Of a DNA stretch of 56,551 nt, positions 29,851 to 41,585 are shown in pieces. Each line of letters opens with the position of its first letter. Position 1 is the first letter of the stretch. Source of the DNA: Stutzerimonas stutzeri (GTDB taxonomy: Bacteria > Pseudomonadota > Gammaproteobacteria > Pseudomonadales > Pseudomonadaceae); NCBI RefSeq assembly GCF_000935215.1, contig NZ_JXXD01000141.1:1-56551 (forward strand), given 5' to 3'. Both the position numbers and the translations under genes were made by a program. The notes beneath the pieces were generated by a model that did not search any database, was not told where the DNA came from, and saw only the letters and a list, made by a program, of their open reading frames with translations.

Positions 29851-29869
29851 CTTTGTCACCGAAGCGTCC

Positions 29870-31768
29870 TTAGATCGCGCCGCGCTGACGCAGCAGGTCG
29901 ATCACCTGTTTGACCCCCTCAGCGACACCGACAGATTCGGTATCGATCACCAAATCCGCATTGCCCGGCACATCATAGGGGAAGGACTCGCCCGGGATGT
30001 TGTCGCCGCCCGCAGCATACAAGCCTTGCGGATCGCGTTGCTGGCAGGTCAGCGGCGACGCCTGGACGTACACCGTGATCAGACGTTCGGCGCCTACCAG
30101 TGCCCTGACCTGTTCACGGCCTTCGGCGTCCGGCGCGACGAAGGCCGCCAGGGTAACCAGGCCGGCTTCGTTGAACTGCTTGGCAACCTGCGCGGCGCGG
30201 CGCCAGTTCTCGGTGCGGCCGGCGCGATCCTGCGGCAGGCCCTTGTTCAGGTCGTGGCGCAGGTTCTGGCCATCCAGCACGTAGACAGCACGCCCCATGT
30301 CGAACAGCTTGCGCTCGACTCCGTAGGCCAGCGTGCTCTTGCCCGCACCCGACAGGCCGGTGAACAGCACGGTGGCCGGCTGCTGGCCGAAGCGTGCCGC
30401 GCGCTCTTCGGTAGCCACGTGAGCCAACGCGCCGTGATGGCTGCCGGAACCCTGGATGACCGGATCGGCGATGATCATGCCCGCACCGACGGTACCGTTG
30501 GTGAGCCGGTCGATGACGATGAAGGCACCGGTGGTGCGGTTCTGCGCATAACCGTCCAGCGCGATGGACGTATCCAGGCTGACCCGGACCTTGCCGATCT
30601 CGTTGAGTTGCAGGCTGCTCGCCGGGCCTTGCTCCAGGGTATTCACGTCCACCGTGTGGGCGATGCTGGCGATGGAGCCGGGCACGTAGCTGGTGGCGCG
30701 CTTGATGTCGTACTTCTTGCCCGGCAGCATCGGCTCTTCGCCCATCCACACCAGCATGGCGTCGAAGCTGTCGGCGATACGTGGGCGACTGTCCGCATGT
30801 ACCAGCATGTCGCCGCGCGAGACATCGATCTCGTCTTCCAGCGTCAGGGTGACGGCCTCACCCGGCGTCGCCTGCTCGAGCTCGCCATCGAAGGTGACGA
30901 TGGACTTCACCCGGCTGGTCTTGCCGGACGGTAGCACAGCGATTTCGTCACCCTTGCGCACGATACCGCTGGCCAGGGTGCCGGCGAAGCCACGGAAGTT
31001 CAGATTCGGGCGGTTGACGTACTGCACCGGGAAGCGCAGGTCATCGAAGTTACGATCGCCGGCGATCTCGACGCTCTCGAGAATCTCCATCAGCGACTGC
31101 CCTTCATACCAAGGCGCACGTTCGCTGCGATTGACCACGTTGTCGCCCTTCAGCGCCGACATCGGCACGAAGTGCAGAGACGACGGCTTGAGTTCGATGC
31201 GATCGGCAAATGCCAGGTAGTCGGCCTTGATCTTCTCGAACACGCCCTGATCGAAGCTCATCAGGTCCATCTTGTTGATGGCGACGACGATATGCTTGAT
31301 GCCCAGCAACGAGGTGATGAAGCTGTGGCGCTTGGTCTGGGTCTGCACCCCGTAGCGGGCATCTACCAGGATGATCGCGAGGTCGCAGGTGGACGCGCCG
31401 GTGGCCATGTTGCGCGTGTACTGCTCATGGCCGGGGGTGTCGGCAATGATGAACTTGCGCTTGGCGGTACTGAAATAACGGTAGGCAACGTCGATGGTGA
31501 TGCCCTGCTCGCGCTCGGCCTGCAGCCCATCGACCAGCAGCGCCAGATCGACGTCTTCGCCAGTGGTACCGACCTTTTTGGAGTCGCGGGTAATCGCTTC
31601 GAGATGGTCCTCGTAGATCATCTTCGAATCGTGCAGCAGGCGGCCGATCAGGGTGCTCTTGCCGTCATCGACGTTGCCGCAGGTCAGGAAACGCAGGAGT
31701 TCCTTGCGCTCGTGTTGCGCCAGGTAGGCGAGGATGTCCTCGCTGATCAGTTCGGATTGATGACTCAT
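29870..31768 (-). CDS. cysNC: Bifunctional sulfate adenylyltransferase subunit 1/APS kinase
   Basis: Fusion of the GTPase subunit of ATP sulfurylase (CysN) with APS kinase (CysC), making PAPS for cysteine synthesis. It is 632 aa. The GTPase half (1-~440) has G1 GNVDDGKST at 31-39, DTPGHEQYT and NKMD. The kinase half (from ~445) has its own P-loop GLSGAGKST and the conserved [13 protein letters not shown]. It starts 11 bases after cysD. The fused form is normal in pseudomonads. Confidence 0.96.
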   Translation of the reverse strand: MSHQSELISEDILAYLAQHERKELLRFLTCGNVDDGKSTLIGRLLHDSKMIYEDHLEAITRDSKKVGTTGEDVDLALLVDGLQAEREQGITIDVAYRYFSTAKRKFIIADTPGHEQYTRNMATGASTCDLAIILVDARYGVQTQTKRHSFITSLLGIKHIVVAINKMDLMSFDQGVFEKIKADYLAFADRIELKPSSLHFVPMSALKGDNVVNRSERAPWYEGQSLMEILESVEIAGDRNFDDLRFPVQYVNRPNLNFRGFAGTLASGIVRKGDEIAVLPSGKTSRVKSIVTFDGELEQATPGEAVTLTLEDEIDVSRGDMLVHADSRPRIADSFDAMLVWMGEEPMLPGKKYDIKRATSYVPGSIASIAHTVDVNTLEQGPASSLQLNEIGKVRVSLDTSIALDGYAQNRTTGAFIVIDRLTNGTVGAGMIIADPVIQGSGSHHGALAHVATEERAARFGQQPATVLFTGLSGAGKSTLAYGVERKLFDMGRAVYVLDGQNLRHDLNKGLPQDRAGRTENWRRAAQVAKQFNEAGLVTLAAFVAPDAEGREQVRALVGAERLITVYVQASPLTCQQRDPQGLYAAGGDNIPGESFPYDVPGNADLVIDTESVGVAEGVKQVIDLLRQRGAI

Positions 31769-31779
31769 GATGCGTTTCC

Positions 31780-32697
31780 TTAGAAATAACCCTGGCGTTT
31801 CTTTTCTTCCATCGAGCCGGTGGCGTCATGGTCGATGACGCGCCCCTGGCGCTCGGAAGTGCGGGTCAGGAGCATCTCCTGGATGATTTCCGGCAGGCTG
31901 GTCGCGGTCGACTCGACCGCACCGGTGAGCGGGTAGCAGCCGAGGGTGCGGAAGCGGACCATGCGTTTTTCGATGCGCCCTTTTTCCTCATCGGTGAGGT
32001 GCTCGAGGATCCGCTCATCGTCGATCATGATCAGCGTGCCGTTCTTCTCGATGACTTCCCGCTCGGCAGCGAAGTACAGCGGCACGATCGGGATCTGCTC
32101 GAGGTAGATGTATTGCCAGATGTCCAACTCAGTCCAGTTGGAGAGCGGGAACACACGGATCGACTCGCCCTTCTTGACCTTGCCGTTGTAGAGATTCCAC
32201 AGCTCGGGGCGCTGGTTCTTCGGGTCCCAGCGGTGCTTGCTGTCACGGAAGGAGTAGACACGCTCCTTGGCGCGAGACTTCTCTTCGTCGCGACGGGCAC
32301 CACCGAAGGCGGCATCGAAACCGTACTTGTCCAGCGCCTGCTTGAGCCCTTCGGTCTTCATCACATCGGTGTGCTTGGCACTTCCGTAGGTGAAGGGGTT
32401 CATGTCCTGCGCCACACCGTCGGGGTTGATGTGGGTGATCAGCTCAAGGCCCATCTCCTCGACCATCTTGGTGCGGAAGCTGTACATCTCCTGAAATTTC
32501 CAGCGCGTGTCGACATGCAGCACTGGGAACGGCAGCTTGCCAGGGAAGAAGGCCTTGCGCGCCAGGTGCAGCATTACGGCCGAATCTTTGCCGATGGAAT
32601 ACAGCATCACCGGGTTGCCGAACTCTGCAGCGACCTCACGAATGATATGGATGCTCTCCGCCTCCAGCTGTTTCAGATGCGTCAGTTTGTCGACCAT
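31780..32697 (-). CDS. cysD: Sulfate adenylyltransferase subunit 2
   Basis: Catalytic PP-loop subunit of ATP sulfurylase, forming APS from ATP and sulfate. It is 305 aa with [19 protein letters not shown] (the SxGKDS PP-loop), [21 protein letters not shown] and the C-terminal RQGYF. It is the first gene of cysD-cysNC. An inverted repeat about 90 bases upstream may be part of its sulfur-starvation control, which in pseudomonads involves the LysR-type activator CysB. Confidence 0.97.
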   Translation of the reverse strand: MVDKLTHLKQLEAESIHIIREVAAEFGNPVMLYSIGKDSAVMLHLARKAFFPGKLPFPVLHVDTRWKFQEMYSFRTKMVEEMGLELITHINPDGVAQDMNPFTYGSAKHTDVMKTEGLKQALDKYGFDAAFGGARRDEEKSRAKERVYSFRDSKHRWDPKNQRPELWNLYNGKVKKGESIRVFPLSNWTELDIWQYIYLEQIPIVPLYFAAEREVIEKNGTLIMIDDERILEHLTDEEKGRIEKRMVRFRTLGCYPLTGAVESTATSLPEIIQEMLLTRTSERQGRVIDHDATGSMEEKKRQGYF

Positions 32698-32783
32698 GGC
32701 TACTCACGATTTTGCAGATGGACGGCCGGCGGGCCGTGGAATGGGCGCAACTCTAACACGACTTTCGATTCTAATCAGGCAGC

Positions 32784-32799
32784 CTTTTAGACCTAAAAG
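32784..32799. promoter_or_regulatory. Inverted repeat upstream of cysD
   Basis: CTTTTAG (32784-32790), AC, CTAAAAG (32793-32799) is a perfect inverted repeat in the AT-rich stretch upstream of cysD. Read toward cysD it lies just before a TAGAAT -10-like box that has no good -35 partner, which would fit activator-dependent transcription. Assignment to CysB is a guess. Confidence 0.4.
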
Positions 32800-32883
32800 C
32801 TATAGATTTATATCGACTCGCCGCCGTGCTGCGGGACCGCTGAAATGGAGAATGCATGCCCCACTGCGCTCATAGGGCAAGCT

Positions 32884-33642
32884 TCAGGCGGGGTTCGGGC
32901 AATCGATAAATTGGTGCTCGATGCCGAAGCGGTTGGCAAGGTACTCACCCAGCGCATGGACCCCATAGCGCTCTGTCGCGTGGTGACCTGCAGCGAAGAA
33001 GCTCAGGCCGTTCTCTCGCGCGATATGCGCCGTGGGTTCGGAGATCTCGCCGGTGATATAGGCGTCCACTCCGACCGCCACGGCCTGGTCGATATAGCCT
33101 TGCGCGCCGCCAGTACACCAGGCGACACGCCGAATCGGGCTGTCGCCGGCGACCATCAGCGGCTCCCGCCCGAGCACGTCATGGATTCGACGCATGAACT
33201 CAGCCGGCGCCAGCGGCTTCTCGAGCGAACCAACCAGCCCCACCGAATGCGGATTACCCGGTTCCAGTGGACCGTCAATGCTAAGACCGAGCAATGCACC
33301 CAATCGGGCATTGTTGCCGACCTCGGGATGCACATCGAGCGGCAGGTGATAGGCCAGCAGGCTGACGTCATTGCTCAGCAAGGTCTTCAGGCGGCGCTGC
33401 TTCATGCCGACGATGCGGGCGTCCTCGTTCTTCCAGAAATACCCATGATGGACCAGAACAACATCGGCGCCCGCCTCGACCGCCGCATCCAGCAACGCCT
33501 GGCTGGCCGTCACACCACTGACGATCCGCGCCACCCGAGGGCGCCCTTCGACCTGCAGACCATTGGGGCAGTAATCGGCAATCCTGGCGGCATCCAGATA
33601 TCGGTCTGCTTCCTGAACCAGGGCAGTGAGCGCAACAGTCAT
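32884..33642 (-). CDS. Nif3-like dinuclear metal centre protein (YbgI type)
   Basis: A 252-aa NIF3/YbgI family protein with hexameric-barrel metal-binding features: CPNGLQVEG near the N-terminus, VLVHHGYFWKNE and, late, TGEISEPTAHIARENG and FFAAGHHATERYGV. The histidines and glutamates in these motifs bind two metal ions. E. coli YbgI is linked to GTP cyclohydrolase-like folds, but its reaction is not settled. The start MTVALTALVQEA has AGAGG six bases upstream. It lies divergent from algW with 161 bases between. Confidence 0.9.
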   Translation of the reverse strand: MTVALTALVQEADRYLDAARIADYCPNGLQVEGRPRVARIVSGVTASQALLDAAVEAGADVVLVHHGYFWKNEDARIVGMKQRRLKTLLSNDVSLLAYHLPLDVHPEVGNNARLGALLGLSIDGPLEPGNPHSVGLVGSLEKPLAPAEFMRRIHDVLGREPLMVAGDSPIRRVAWCTGGAQGYIDQAVAVGVDAYITGEISEPTAHIARENGLSFFAAGHHATERYGVHALGEYLANRFGIEHQFIDCPNPA

Positions 33643-33741
33643 GGCAACCTCTTGGTAGATGAGACATGGCTCGATAGATTTCTCGTCGAACCGCCGTGGC
33701 AAATCATGCACACATGAAGCTGCATTTCAGTTAGAGCTTCG

Positions 33742-33747
33742 TATAAT
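33742..33747 (+). promoter_or_regulatory. -10 box upstream of algW
   Basis: A perfect TATAAT about 57 bases before the algW ATG. No convincing -35 hexamer is present at 16-18 bases upstream, so the promoter may be weak or activator-dependent. Confidence 0.45.
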
Positions 33748-33803
33748 GCCGCCACCTTAAGGGGCGCTCCCCGCGCCCGCAACTCTGTCCGGACCCCTGC
33801 GCG

Positions 33804-34958
33804 ATGTTCAATGCCCTACGTTTTCTCGGCTGGCCGTTGCTGGTCGGCCTGCTCGTAGCACTGCTGATCATCCAGCGTTACCCACAGCTGGTGGGTATCA
33901 AGGAGCAGGACCTCAGCCTGCGCCAGGCCCCGCTGGTTGCCAGCGCCCCACAGCAAGGGCCCTACTCCTACGGCAGCGCAGTGGCCGCAGCTGCACCGGC
34001 AGTCGCCAACCTCTACACCACCAAGGTCATCGAGAAGAGCGAGCAGCAACCGCTGTCCAAGGACCCGCTGTTTCAACGCTTCTTCAGTGACAACCTGCCC
34101 AGACAGCGGCGCATGGAGTCGAGTCTCGGTTCTGCGGTGATCATGAGTTCCGAAGGCTATCTGCTGACCAACAATCATGTAACTGCCAACGCAGAGCAGA
34201 TTGTGGTAGCCCTCAAGGACGGCCGCGAAACGCTGGCACGGGTGATTGGCAGCGATCCCGAGACCGACCTTGCCGTGCTGAAGATCGACCTCGCAAACCT
34301 GCCGGCCATCACGCTCGGCCATTCAGATCGCATACGCGTGGGCGACGTCACCCTGGCGATCGGCAATCCCTTCGGTGTTGGCCAGACGGTCACCATGGGC
34401 ATCATCAGCGCCACCGGTCGCAACCAGCTGGGCCTGAATACCTATGAGGATTTCATCCAGACAGACGCTGCAATCAACCGCGGCAACTCGGGCGGCGCGC
34501 TGGTGGATGCCGGCGGCAACCTGATCGGCATCAATACCGCCATCATTTCCGAGTCTGGCGGTTCCCAGGGCATCGGTTTCGCGATTCCGGTAAAGCTGGC
34601 ACTGGAAGTGATGAAGTCGATCATCGAGCACGGCCAGGTTATCCGTGGCTGGCTGGGCGTGGAGGTGCAGTCGCTGACCCAGGAGCTTGCCGAGTCCTTT
34701 GGTCAGGAAGGACGACCGGGAATCGTGGTGGCGGGTGTCTACCGCGACGGCCCGGCGGCACGCGCCGGGCTTCAGCCAGGCGACCTGATCCTGAGCATCG
34801 ACGGGGTGCAGTCGGCCGACGGACGCAGCTCGATGAACCAGGTTGCGCGCGCGCGTCCGGGCGAGAACATCGACATCGATATCCTGCGCAATGGCAAGCC
34901 ACTGACCCTTACCGCCGAGGTCGGCATGCGACCACCTGTGAACGCGGCACCTAAATAA
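33804..34958 (+). CDS. algW: Envelope-stress serine protease AlgW (DegS-like)
   Basis: Periplasmic, membrane-anchored HtrA-family protease that starts cleavage of the anti-sigma factor MucA when outer-membrane protein C-termini are exposed. It is 384 aa. It has one N-terminal membrane segment (WPLLVGLLVALLII), a trypsin-like domain with H125 (TNNHVT), D155 (ETDLAVLKI) and S229 (NRGNSGGAL), and a single C-terminal PDZ domain. One PDZ and the anchor distinguish it from MucD/DegP. A TATAAT box lies at 33742-33747. Confidence 0.95.
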   Translation: MFNALRFLGWPLLVGLLVALLIIQRYPQLVGIKEQDLSLRQAPLVASAPQQGPYSYGSAVAAAAPAVANLYTTKVIEKSEQQPLSKDPLFQRFFSDNLPRQRRMESSLGSAVIMSSEGYLLTNNHVTANAEQIVVALKDGRETLARVIGSDPETDLAVLKIDLANLPAITLGHSDRIRVGDVTLAIGNPFGVGQTVTMGIISATGRNQLGLNTYEDFIQTDAAINRGNSGGALVDAGGNLIGINTAIISESGGSQGIGFAIPVKLALEVMKSIIEHGQVIRGWLGVEVQSLTQELAESFGQEGRPGIVVAGVYRDGPAARAGLQPGDLILSIDGVQSADGRSSMNQVARARPGENIDIDILRNGKPLTLTAEVGMRPPVNAAPK

Positions 34959-35061
34959 CAAGGACTGTCCGCCCAACGGTATTAGGAACCGCCGCAACAG
35001 GCGCCATCTCCGCGGCGCGCGAGGCAATGGCAGGCCGTATACCTGCTCAAAAATCTCAGCC

Positions 35062-36108
35062 TCAGCCAAGCGCCGCCAGCAGCGCCTGATTCTGCTCCGG
35101 CGTACCGATGGTGATACGCAAGAACTGCTCGATACGTGGCTGCTTGAAGTGCCGCACGATCACGCCCTGCTCGCGCAGGCTCGCGGCTATCGCGGCCGCA
35201 TCGCGCTGCGGATGACGTGCGAAAATGAAGTTCGCCGCCGATGGCAGAACCTCGAACCCCAGCCCCTGCATAGCCGTGACTACCGCCTCGCGACTGTCGA
35301 TGACCTGCTGACAGGTCTGCTGGAAATGGGCGCGATCCTCGAACGCCGCCGCGGCGCCGGCGATGGCGATACGGTCCAGCGGGTAGGAATTGAAGCTGTT
35401 CTTGATCCGCTCCAGCGCCTCGATCAGATCCGGATGGCCGACCGCCAGCCCCACACGAAGACCGGCCAGCGAACGCGACTTGGACAGCGTCTGCGTCACC
35501 AGCAGATTCGGATAACGGTCCACCAATGCGATGGCAGACTCACCGCCGAAATCCACATAGGCCTCATCGATCAGCACCACGGATTCAGTGTTCGCCTGCA
35601 ATAGCTGCTCGATCGCCTGAAGTGGAAGCAGGCAGCCAGTCGGCGCATTCGGGTTAGGGAAGATGATGCCGCCGTTCGGCCGGCTGTAATCGGCCACATC
35701 GATCTGGAACTGTTCATCGAGCGCGACGGTTTCGTAGGCGATGCCATACAGCCCACAGTACACCGGGTAGAAGCTGTAGCTGATATCAGGAAACAGCAGC
35801 GGGCGGTCATGCTGGAACAAACCATGAAAGGCATGGGCTAGCACTTCGTCCGAGCCATTGCCGACGAAGACCTGAGCTGGGCACACGCCGTAATATTCGG
35901 CCACCGCCTGCTTCAGCCGCTCGCCGTTCGGGTCCGGATACAGCCGCAGACCGTCGTTGAGCTCGGCCTGCATCGCGGCGATCGCACGTGGCGATGGGCC
36001 ATAGGGGTTCTCGTTGGTGTTGAGCTTGACCAGCTTGCTCAGCTTGGGCTGCTCACCCGGCACATAGGGCACCAGGTCCTTGACGAAGGGGCTCCAGAAT
36101 TTGCTCAT
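35062..36108 (-). CDS. hisC: Histidinol-phosphate aminotransferase
   Basis: PLP enzyme converting imidazole acetol phosphate to L-histidinol phosphate. It is 348 aa, fold type I aminotransferase. [12 protein letters not shown] is at the N-terminus, then [22 protein letters not shown] and the PLP lysine in [14 protein letters not shown]. The start [21 protein letters not shown] at 36108 is the usual one. It is the last gene of the hisG-hisD-hisC run and converges on algW. Confidence 0.95.
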   Translation of the reverse strand: MSKFWSPFVKDLVPYVPGEQPKLSKLVKLNTNENPYGPSPRAIAAMQAELNDGLRLYPDPNGERLKQAVAEYYGVCPAQVFVGNGSDEVLAHAFHGLFQHDRPLLFPDISYSFYPVYCGLYGIAYETVALDEQFQIDVADYSRPNGGIIFPNPNAPTGCLLPLQAIEQLLQANTESVVLIDEAYVDFGGESAIALVDRYPNLLVTQTLSKSRSLAGLRVGLAVGHPDLIEALERIKNSFNSYPLDRIAIAGAAAAFEDRAHFQQTCQQVIDSREAVVTAMQGLGFEVLPSAANFIFARHPQRDAAAIAASLREQGVIVRHFKQPRIEQFLRITIGTPEQNQALLAALG

Positions 36109-36219
36109 CTGCCCTTCTCTCCTCGAAAGTGATCGGTTGGTCGTGAGGCGATAGTTCAAACGCCTTGCCAAGTGGCGACGGCGAACGGGCATGAGCCAGT
36201 CCGTGCCGGCCGCCCAGCG

Positions 36220-37530
36220 TCAGCTCTTGATGCGGTACTCGGCGCTGCGCGCATGCGCCGTCAGCGATTCGCCGCGCGCCAGCACCGACGCCACTTTGCC
36301 CAACGTCGAGGCACCCTCGGCCGAGCAATTGATGATCGACGAGCGCTTCTGGAAGTCATACACACCCAGCGGCGAGGAGAAGCGCGCCGTGCCCGAGGTC
36401 GGCAGCACGTGGTTCGGGCCAGCGCAGTAATCGCCCAGCGCCTCGGCGGTGTAACGCCCCATGAAGATCGCGCCGGCATGCCGAATCTGCGGCAGCCATT
36501 GCTCCGGCTCGGCGACCGAAAGCTCCAGGTGCTCAGGCGCGATACGGTTGGCGACATCGATCGCCTGCTGCATGTCGGCCACCTGAATCAGCGCACCACG
36601 GCCTTCGATGGAGGTACGGGCGATATCGGCACGCTCCAGTGTCGGCAGCAGGCGGGCGATGCTTTCGGCGACGCGATCAAGGAAGACGGCATCCGGGCTG
36701 ACCAGAATCGACTGGGCATCCTCGTCATGCTCGGCCTGGGAGAACAGGTCCATGGCGATCCAGTCCGGGTCGGTCTGGCCGTCGCAGACCACCAGGATTT
36801 CCGACGGGCCGGCGATCATGTCGATGCCGACCTTGCCGAACACATGGCGTTTGGCGGTAGCCACATAGATGTTTCCGGGGCCGACGATCTTGTCCACCGG
36901 CGGCACGCTCTCGGTACCGTAGGCCAGCGCCGCGACCGCCTGCGCACCACCGATGGTAAAGACCCGATCGACGCCGGCAATGCAGGCCGCCGCGAGCACC
37001 AACTCATTGAGCTCGCCACGCGGGGTAGGCACGACCATGACCACTTCCGGCACACCAGCAACCTTGGCCGGAATGGCGTTCATCAGCACCGACGATGGAT
37101 AGGATGCCTTGCCGCCCGGCACGTAGAGACCGGCGCGGTCCAGCGGGGTGACTTTCTGCCCCAGCACCGTGCCGTCGGCTTCGGTATAGGTCCAGGAGTC
37201 CTGTTTCTGCCGCTCGTGATAGCTGCGCACCCGCTCGGCAGCAATTTCGAGAGCCTCGCGCTGTTCCGGGGTAATCCGCTCGAGGGCCTGCTCCAGACGT
37301 GCGCGTGGCAGGATCAGATCGGCCATGGAGGCGACCTGGAGACCATCGAAGCGCTGGGTCAGCTCGACCAGCGCGGCATCGCCACGCTCGCGTACGGCCT
37401 TGATGATTTCCAGCACCCGCGAGTTCACGCCATCGTCGGAAACGCTTTCCCAGCTCAACAGATGATCCAGATGACGCGCGAAGTCGGCATCGGCAGCGTT
37501 GAGTCGGCGAATGGCGGAGGGAGCGGTCAT
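36220..37530 (-). CDS. hisD: Histidinol dehydrogenase
   Basis: NAD-dependent zinc enzyme performing the last two steps of histidine synthesis. It is 436 aa, with signatures [17 protein letters not shown] and [14 protein letters not shown], followed by the metal and catalytic residues in AEHDEDAQ and APEHLEL. The ATG at 37530 was chosen over one four codons upstream because the upstream codon forms part of the TGAGG ribosome site. It is separated from hisG by 169 bases, so it may also have its own transcript. Confidence 0.96.
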   Translation of the reverse strand: MTAPSAIRRLNAADADFARHLDHLLSWESVSDDGVNSRVLEIIKAVRERGDAALVELTQRFDGLQVASMADLILPRARLEQALERITPEQREALEIAAERVRSYHERQKQDSWTYTEADGTVLGQKVTPLDRAGLYVPGGKASYPSSVLMNAIPAKVAGVPEVVMVVPTPRGELNELVLAAACIAGVDRVFTIGGAQAVAALAYGTESVPPVDKIVGPGNIYVATAKRHVFGKVGIDMIAGPSEILVVCDGQTDPDWIAMDLFSQAEHDEDAQSILVSPDAVFLDRVAESIARLLPTLERADIARTSIEGRGALIQVADMQQAIDVANRIAPEHLELSVAEPEQWLPQIRHAGAIFMGRYTAEALGDYCAGPNHVLPTSGTARFSSPLGVYDFQKRSSIINCSAEGASTLGKVASVLARGESLTAHARSAEYRIKS

Positions 37531-37699
37531 AGCGGGCCTCATGGTTGGCTAGGCATCGGAAGCAGCCGGCTTCGTTGCAACCGCACGAAGCACAGGCCGG
37601 ACTCTCAGGCGCCGCTAGAATATCAAGCCCACCGTGCGGGCACCTGAGAATTTCAGCTATGGCACGAATAGGCAGGCGCGGTGGCGACCGCGAGATGCA

Positions 37700-38332
37700 T
37701 CAATGCTGATGCTGCTGAACCGCCGTCTGCAGGGTATCGATCAGCGCCTGGATGCGCGCGTGCTGCATCTTCATCGAAGCCTTGTTCACCACCAGCCGCG
37801 AACTGATGTGCGCGATCAGTTCCTGGGGCTCCAGACCATTGGCACGCAGGGTGTTGCCGGTGTCGACGACATCGATGATCTTGTCCGCCAGCCCCACCAG
37901 CGGCGCCAGCTCCATGGAGCCGTACAGCTTGATGATGTCGACCTGGCGGCCCTGCTCGGCGTAGTAGCGCTTGGCGACGTTGACGAACTTGGTCGCCACG
38001 CGCAGACGGCCCTTGGGCTCCGGCGCGCCGACCTTGCCAGCGGTCATCAATTTGCAGTTGGCGATGCGCAGATCGAGTGGCTCGTACAGCCCCTGGCCTC
38101 CGTACTCCATCAACACATCCTTGCCGGCGACGCCGAGATCGGCCGCACCATGCTCGACGTAGGTGGGCACGTCGGTAGCGCGGACGATCAGCAGACGCAC
38201 GTCATCCTGGGTGGTCGGGATGATCAGCTTGCGGCTCTTGTCCGGGTTCTCGGTGGGCACGATGCCGGCTGCGGCGAGCAGCGGCAGGGTATCGTCGAGG
38301 ATGCGACCTTTGGACAGGGCGATGGTAAGCAT
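37700..38332 (-). CDS. hisG: ATP phosphoribosyltransferase, short form
   Basis: First, committed enzyme of histidine synthesis. It is 210 aa, the short form lacking the C-terminal histidine-binding domain. It begins [19 protein letters not shown] and contains [15 protein letters not shown], the phosphoribosyl-pyrophosphate site. Short HisG is active only with the tRNA-synthetase-like partner HisZ, whose gene is not in this window. The start at 38332 gives the family N-terminus. It follows murA by 74 bases. Confidence 0.95.
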   Translation of the reverse strand: MLTIALSKGRILDDTLPLLAAAGIVPTENPDKSRKLIIPTTQDDVRLLIVRATDVPTYVEHGAADLGVAGKDVLMEYGGQGLYEPLDLRIANCKLMTAGKVGAPEPKGRLRVATKFVNVAKRYYAEQGRQVDIIKLYGSMELAPLVGLADKIIDVVDTGNTLRANGLEPQELIAHISSRLVVNKASMKMQHARIQALIDTLQTAVQQHQH

Positions 38333-38360
38333 GGAGCACATTTCCTTTGGAACCTCGGGT

Positions 38361-38383
38361 GGGCCCTCGCTAGTCAAGGGCCC
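38361..38383 (-). repeat. Hairpin between murA and hisG
   Basis: GGGCCCT (38361-38367) and AGGGCCC (38377-38383) form a perfect 7-bp GC stem with a 9-base loop in the 74-base gap. No T-run follows on the minus strand, so it does not look like a simple terminator; it may shield the murA mRNA end or tune hisG expression. Confidence 0.45.
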
Positions 38384-38406
38384 GCTAGCCATCCGTCTCG
38401 CGAAAC

Positions 38407-40015
<1,609 letters not shown>

Positions 40016-40114
40016 GTTCAACCTCGATCGGCGCAGGACGCGCACGGGCCGGTCATCATACAAAAAAGCCCGGAGGCTGCGAACCCCGAACCTCGCCGAA
40101 CCGACGGAGATGTC

Positions 40115-40606
40115 TCAATCGAGCGTCTCGGCGCCCTGGTCACGGCCACGCTGGTGGCGTGGCCGGCCGCTATCGCTCTGCACGGCGGGAAAGCGTGAAG
40201 AGGCGAAGCGCACCACCAGAATGGCCAACGCCAACAGCAGGATCGCCCCCGACACATAGACCACGCCCATGTCAGGACGATGGTGATGTGAAACATCGGA
40301 AATCAACAGACGGGTCAGTGCGGTGATGGCCACATAGATCAGAAATCGCACCGGCATGTGGTTGGTCTTGAAATAGATCCCGACCATCGCACCCAGCTCC
40401 AGGTAGATGAACAGCAGCAGGATGTCATCGACCGTGATATGCCCCTTCTCGACCATACCGAGAAAGGCCATGACCGCCGCCCAGGCCGTCACCGCGCCGA
40501 TCGCGAACAGCGCCAGATAGTGGAACGTTTCCACCAACAGGTTGCCCAGCGATTCGGCCAACTCGTGCACGCTATCGCGCAGCTCTTCCGCCCAGCGCAG
40601 TTTCAT
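40115..40606 (-). CDS. PsiE-family (phosphate-starvation-inducible) membrane protein
   Basis: A 163-aa membrane protein with four hydrophobic segments: about residues 25-47, 55-77, 85-100 and 115-135. The segments include GAMVGIYFKTNHMPVRFLIYVAITALTR and resemble E. coli PsiE, whose function is unknown. The C-terminal tail (about 30 residues, SGRPRHQRGRDQGAETLD) is hydrophilic and charged. A clear AAGGAAGAG ribosome site precedes the ATG. It sits between mlaB and ibaG, where P. aeruginosa as I recall has no gene. Confidence 0.85.
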   Translation of the reverse strand: MKLRWAEELRDSVHELAESLGNLLVETFHYLALFAIGAVTAWAAVMAFLGMVEKGHITVDDILLLFIYLELGAMVGIYFKTNHMPVRFLIYVAITALTRLLISDVSHHHRPDMGVVYVSGAILLLALAILVVRFASSRFPAVQSDSGRPRHQRGRDQGAETLD

Positions 40607-40619
40607 ACGGCTCTTCCTT

Positions 40620-40934
40620 TCAGGCCCGGGATGCTTCCAGCGGCAGGATATCCAGCAAGCCGGACACCTTGGCAATCTTTTCCATATCCTCCGGCAAGGC
40701 AGTGATTCGCAGATCGACGCCGGAGGTCCTGGCATCGCGCATGAAGGCCAGCAGAAGAGAAAGGCCAACGCTGCTGGATCGCTCGACCGCCGAGCAATCC
40801 AGCATCAGTGCCGAGCGGCTGTCCGCGATCAGCGCTCTCCCGGCCTCGCGTAGTGCAGGCCCGCTGCTGTAGTCGAGCACGCCGATCAGGCGCAGCTCGC
40901 CTTCGCCAGCACGCTCGATACGCGCCTCACTCAT
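40620..40934 (-). CDS. mlaB: STAS-domain protein MlaB
   Basis: Cytoplasmic STAS subunit of the MlaFEDB ABC transporter, needed for stability and activity of the complex. It is 104 aa, with SALMLDCSAVERSSSVGLSLLLAFMRDA matching the STAS core around the conserved serine. Its start overlaps the end of mlaC by eight bases. Sequence conservation is low in this subunit; the neighbourhood settles the call. Confidence 0.9.
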   Translation of the reverse strand: MSEARIERAGEGELRLIGVLDYSSGPALREAGRALIADSRSALMLDCSAVERSSSVGLSLLLAFMRDARTSGVDLRITALPEDMEKIAKVSGLLDILPLEASRA

Positions 40935-41574
40935 CGCCAGCGGCCTGCTGTCCGGCCTCGGTGTCCTTGGCTCGCGCCACCACCTCGGCCCAACCGTCGA
41001 TGGTCTTGTTCAGATCGCCGCCATTGCGCTGCATGGAATCGGCGAACTGATCGCGGAACAGCTTGCCGATATTGATGCCGTTGATGATCACGTTGCGAAC
41101 CCGCCACTCGCCGTCGTTGACCATGGTGTAAGACACCGGATAGATCTCGCCCTGGCGCCCTACCACCTCCATGCCGACGCTGGTGCGCTTGTCATCCGCC
41201 TTGCCGCTCGACGGCAGCACGCGGATCTGCTGGTTGTTGTATTCCAGCAGGGCGTTGCCATAGAACTGCATCAGGCTGCGCTTGAAATTCTCCTGGAAGC
41301 GCGTCATCTGCTCAGGCGAGGCGTTGCGCGAGTATTTGACCGTCATGATGCTGCGCGAGATGCCTTCGGCATCGACCACCGGGCCGAGAATCTCGTTAAG
41401 CGAGTCATAGAATGCCGCCGGATCGTTGCGGTACTGCTCCTTGTTGGCCTTCAGATCGGCCAGCAACTCATCGGTGGTCTGCTGAATGACTTGGTGGGCT
41501 GTCAGCGCAGCATGGGAGAACATGGGCAGAACGGCCAACAGAATCAGCAGGCCGCGGCGCAAGGCAGTCATCAT
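40927..41574 (-). CDS. mlaC: Periplasmic phospholipid shuttle MlaC
   Basis: Soluble carrier moving phospholipid between the outer-membrane MlaA complex and inner-membrane MlaFEDB. It is 215 aa with a signal peptide (TALRRGLLILLAVLPMFSHA). The body (QVIQQTTDELLADLKANKEQY to the C-terminus) is a typical MlaC/Ttg2D fold. The ATG at 41574 is preceded six bases earlier by AAGGAG; an upstream TTG and a closer ATG that abut this site are less likely. Confidence 0.94.
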   Translation of the reverse strand: MMTALRRGLLILLAVLPMFSHAALTAHQVIQQTTDELLADLKANKEQYRNDPAAFYDSLNEILGPVVDAEGISRSIMTVKYSRNASPEQMTRFQENFKRSLMQFYGNALLEYNNQQIRVLPSSGKADDKRTSVGMEVVGRQGEIYPVSYTMVNDGEWRVRNVIINGINIGKLFRDQFADSMQRNGGDLNKTIDGWAEVVARAKDTEAGQQAAGDE

Positions 41575-41585
41575 GTGCATCTCCT

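Noticed and set aside
29230-29869. Insertion sequence as the cause of the ytoQ decay
   Set aside because: No transposase fragment, terminal inverted repeats or target duplication were seen; only a REP-like palindrome is present.
29735-30934. Plus-strand frame opposite cysNC
   Set aside because: It is the mirror of the intact cysNC gene and overlaps its terminator.
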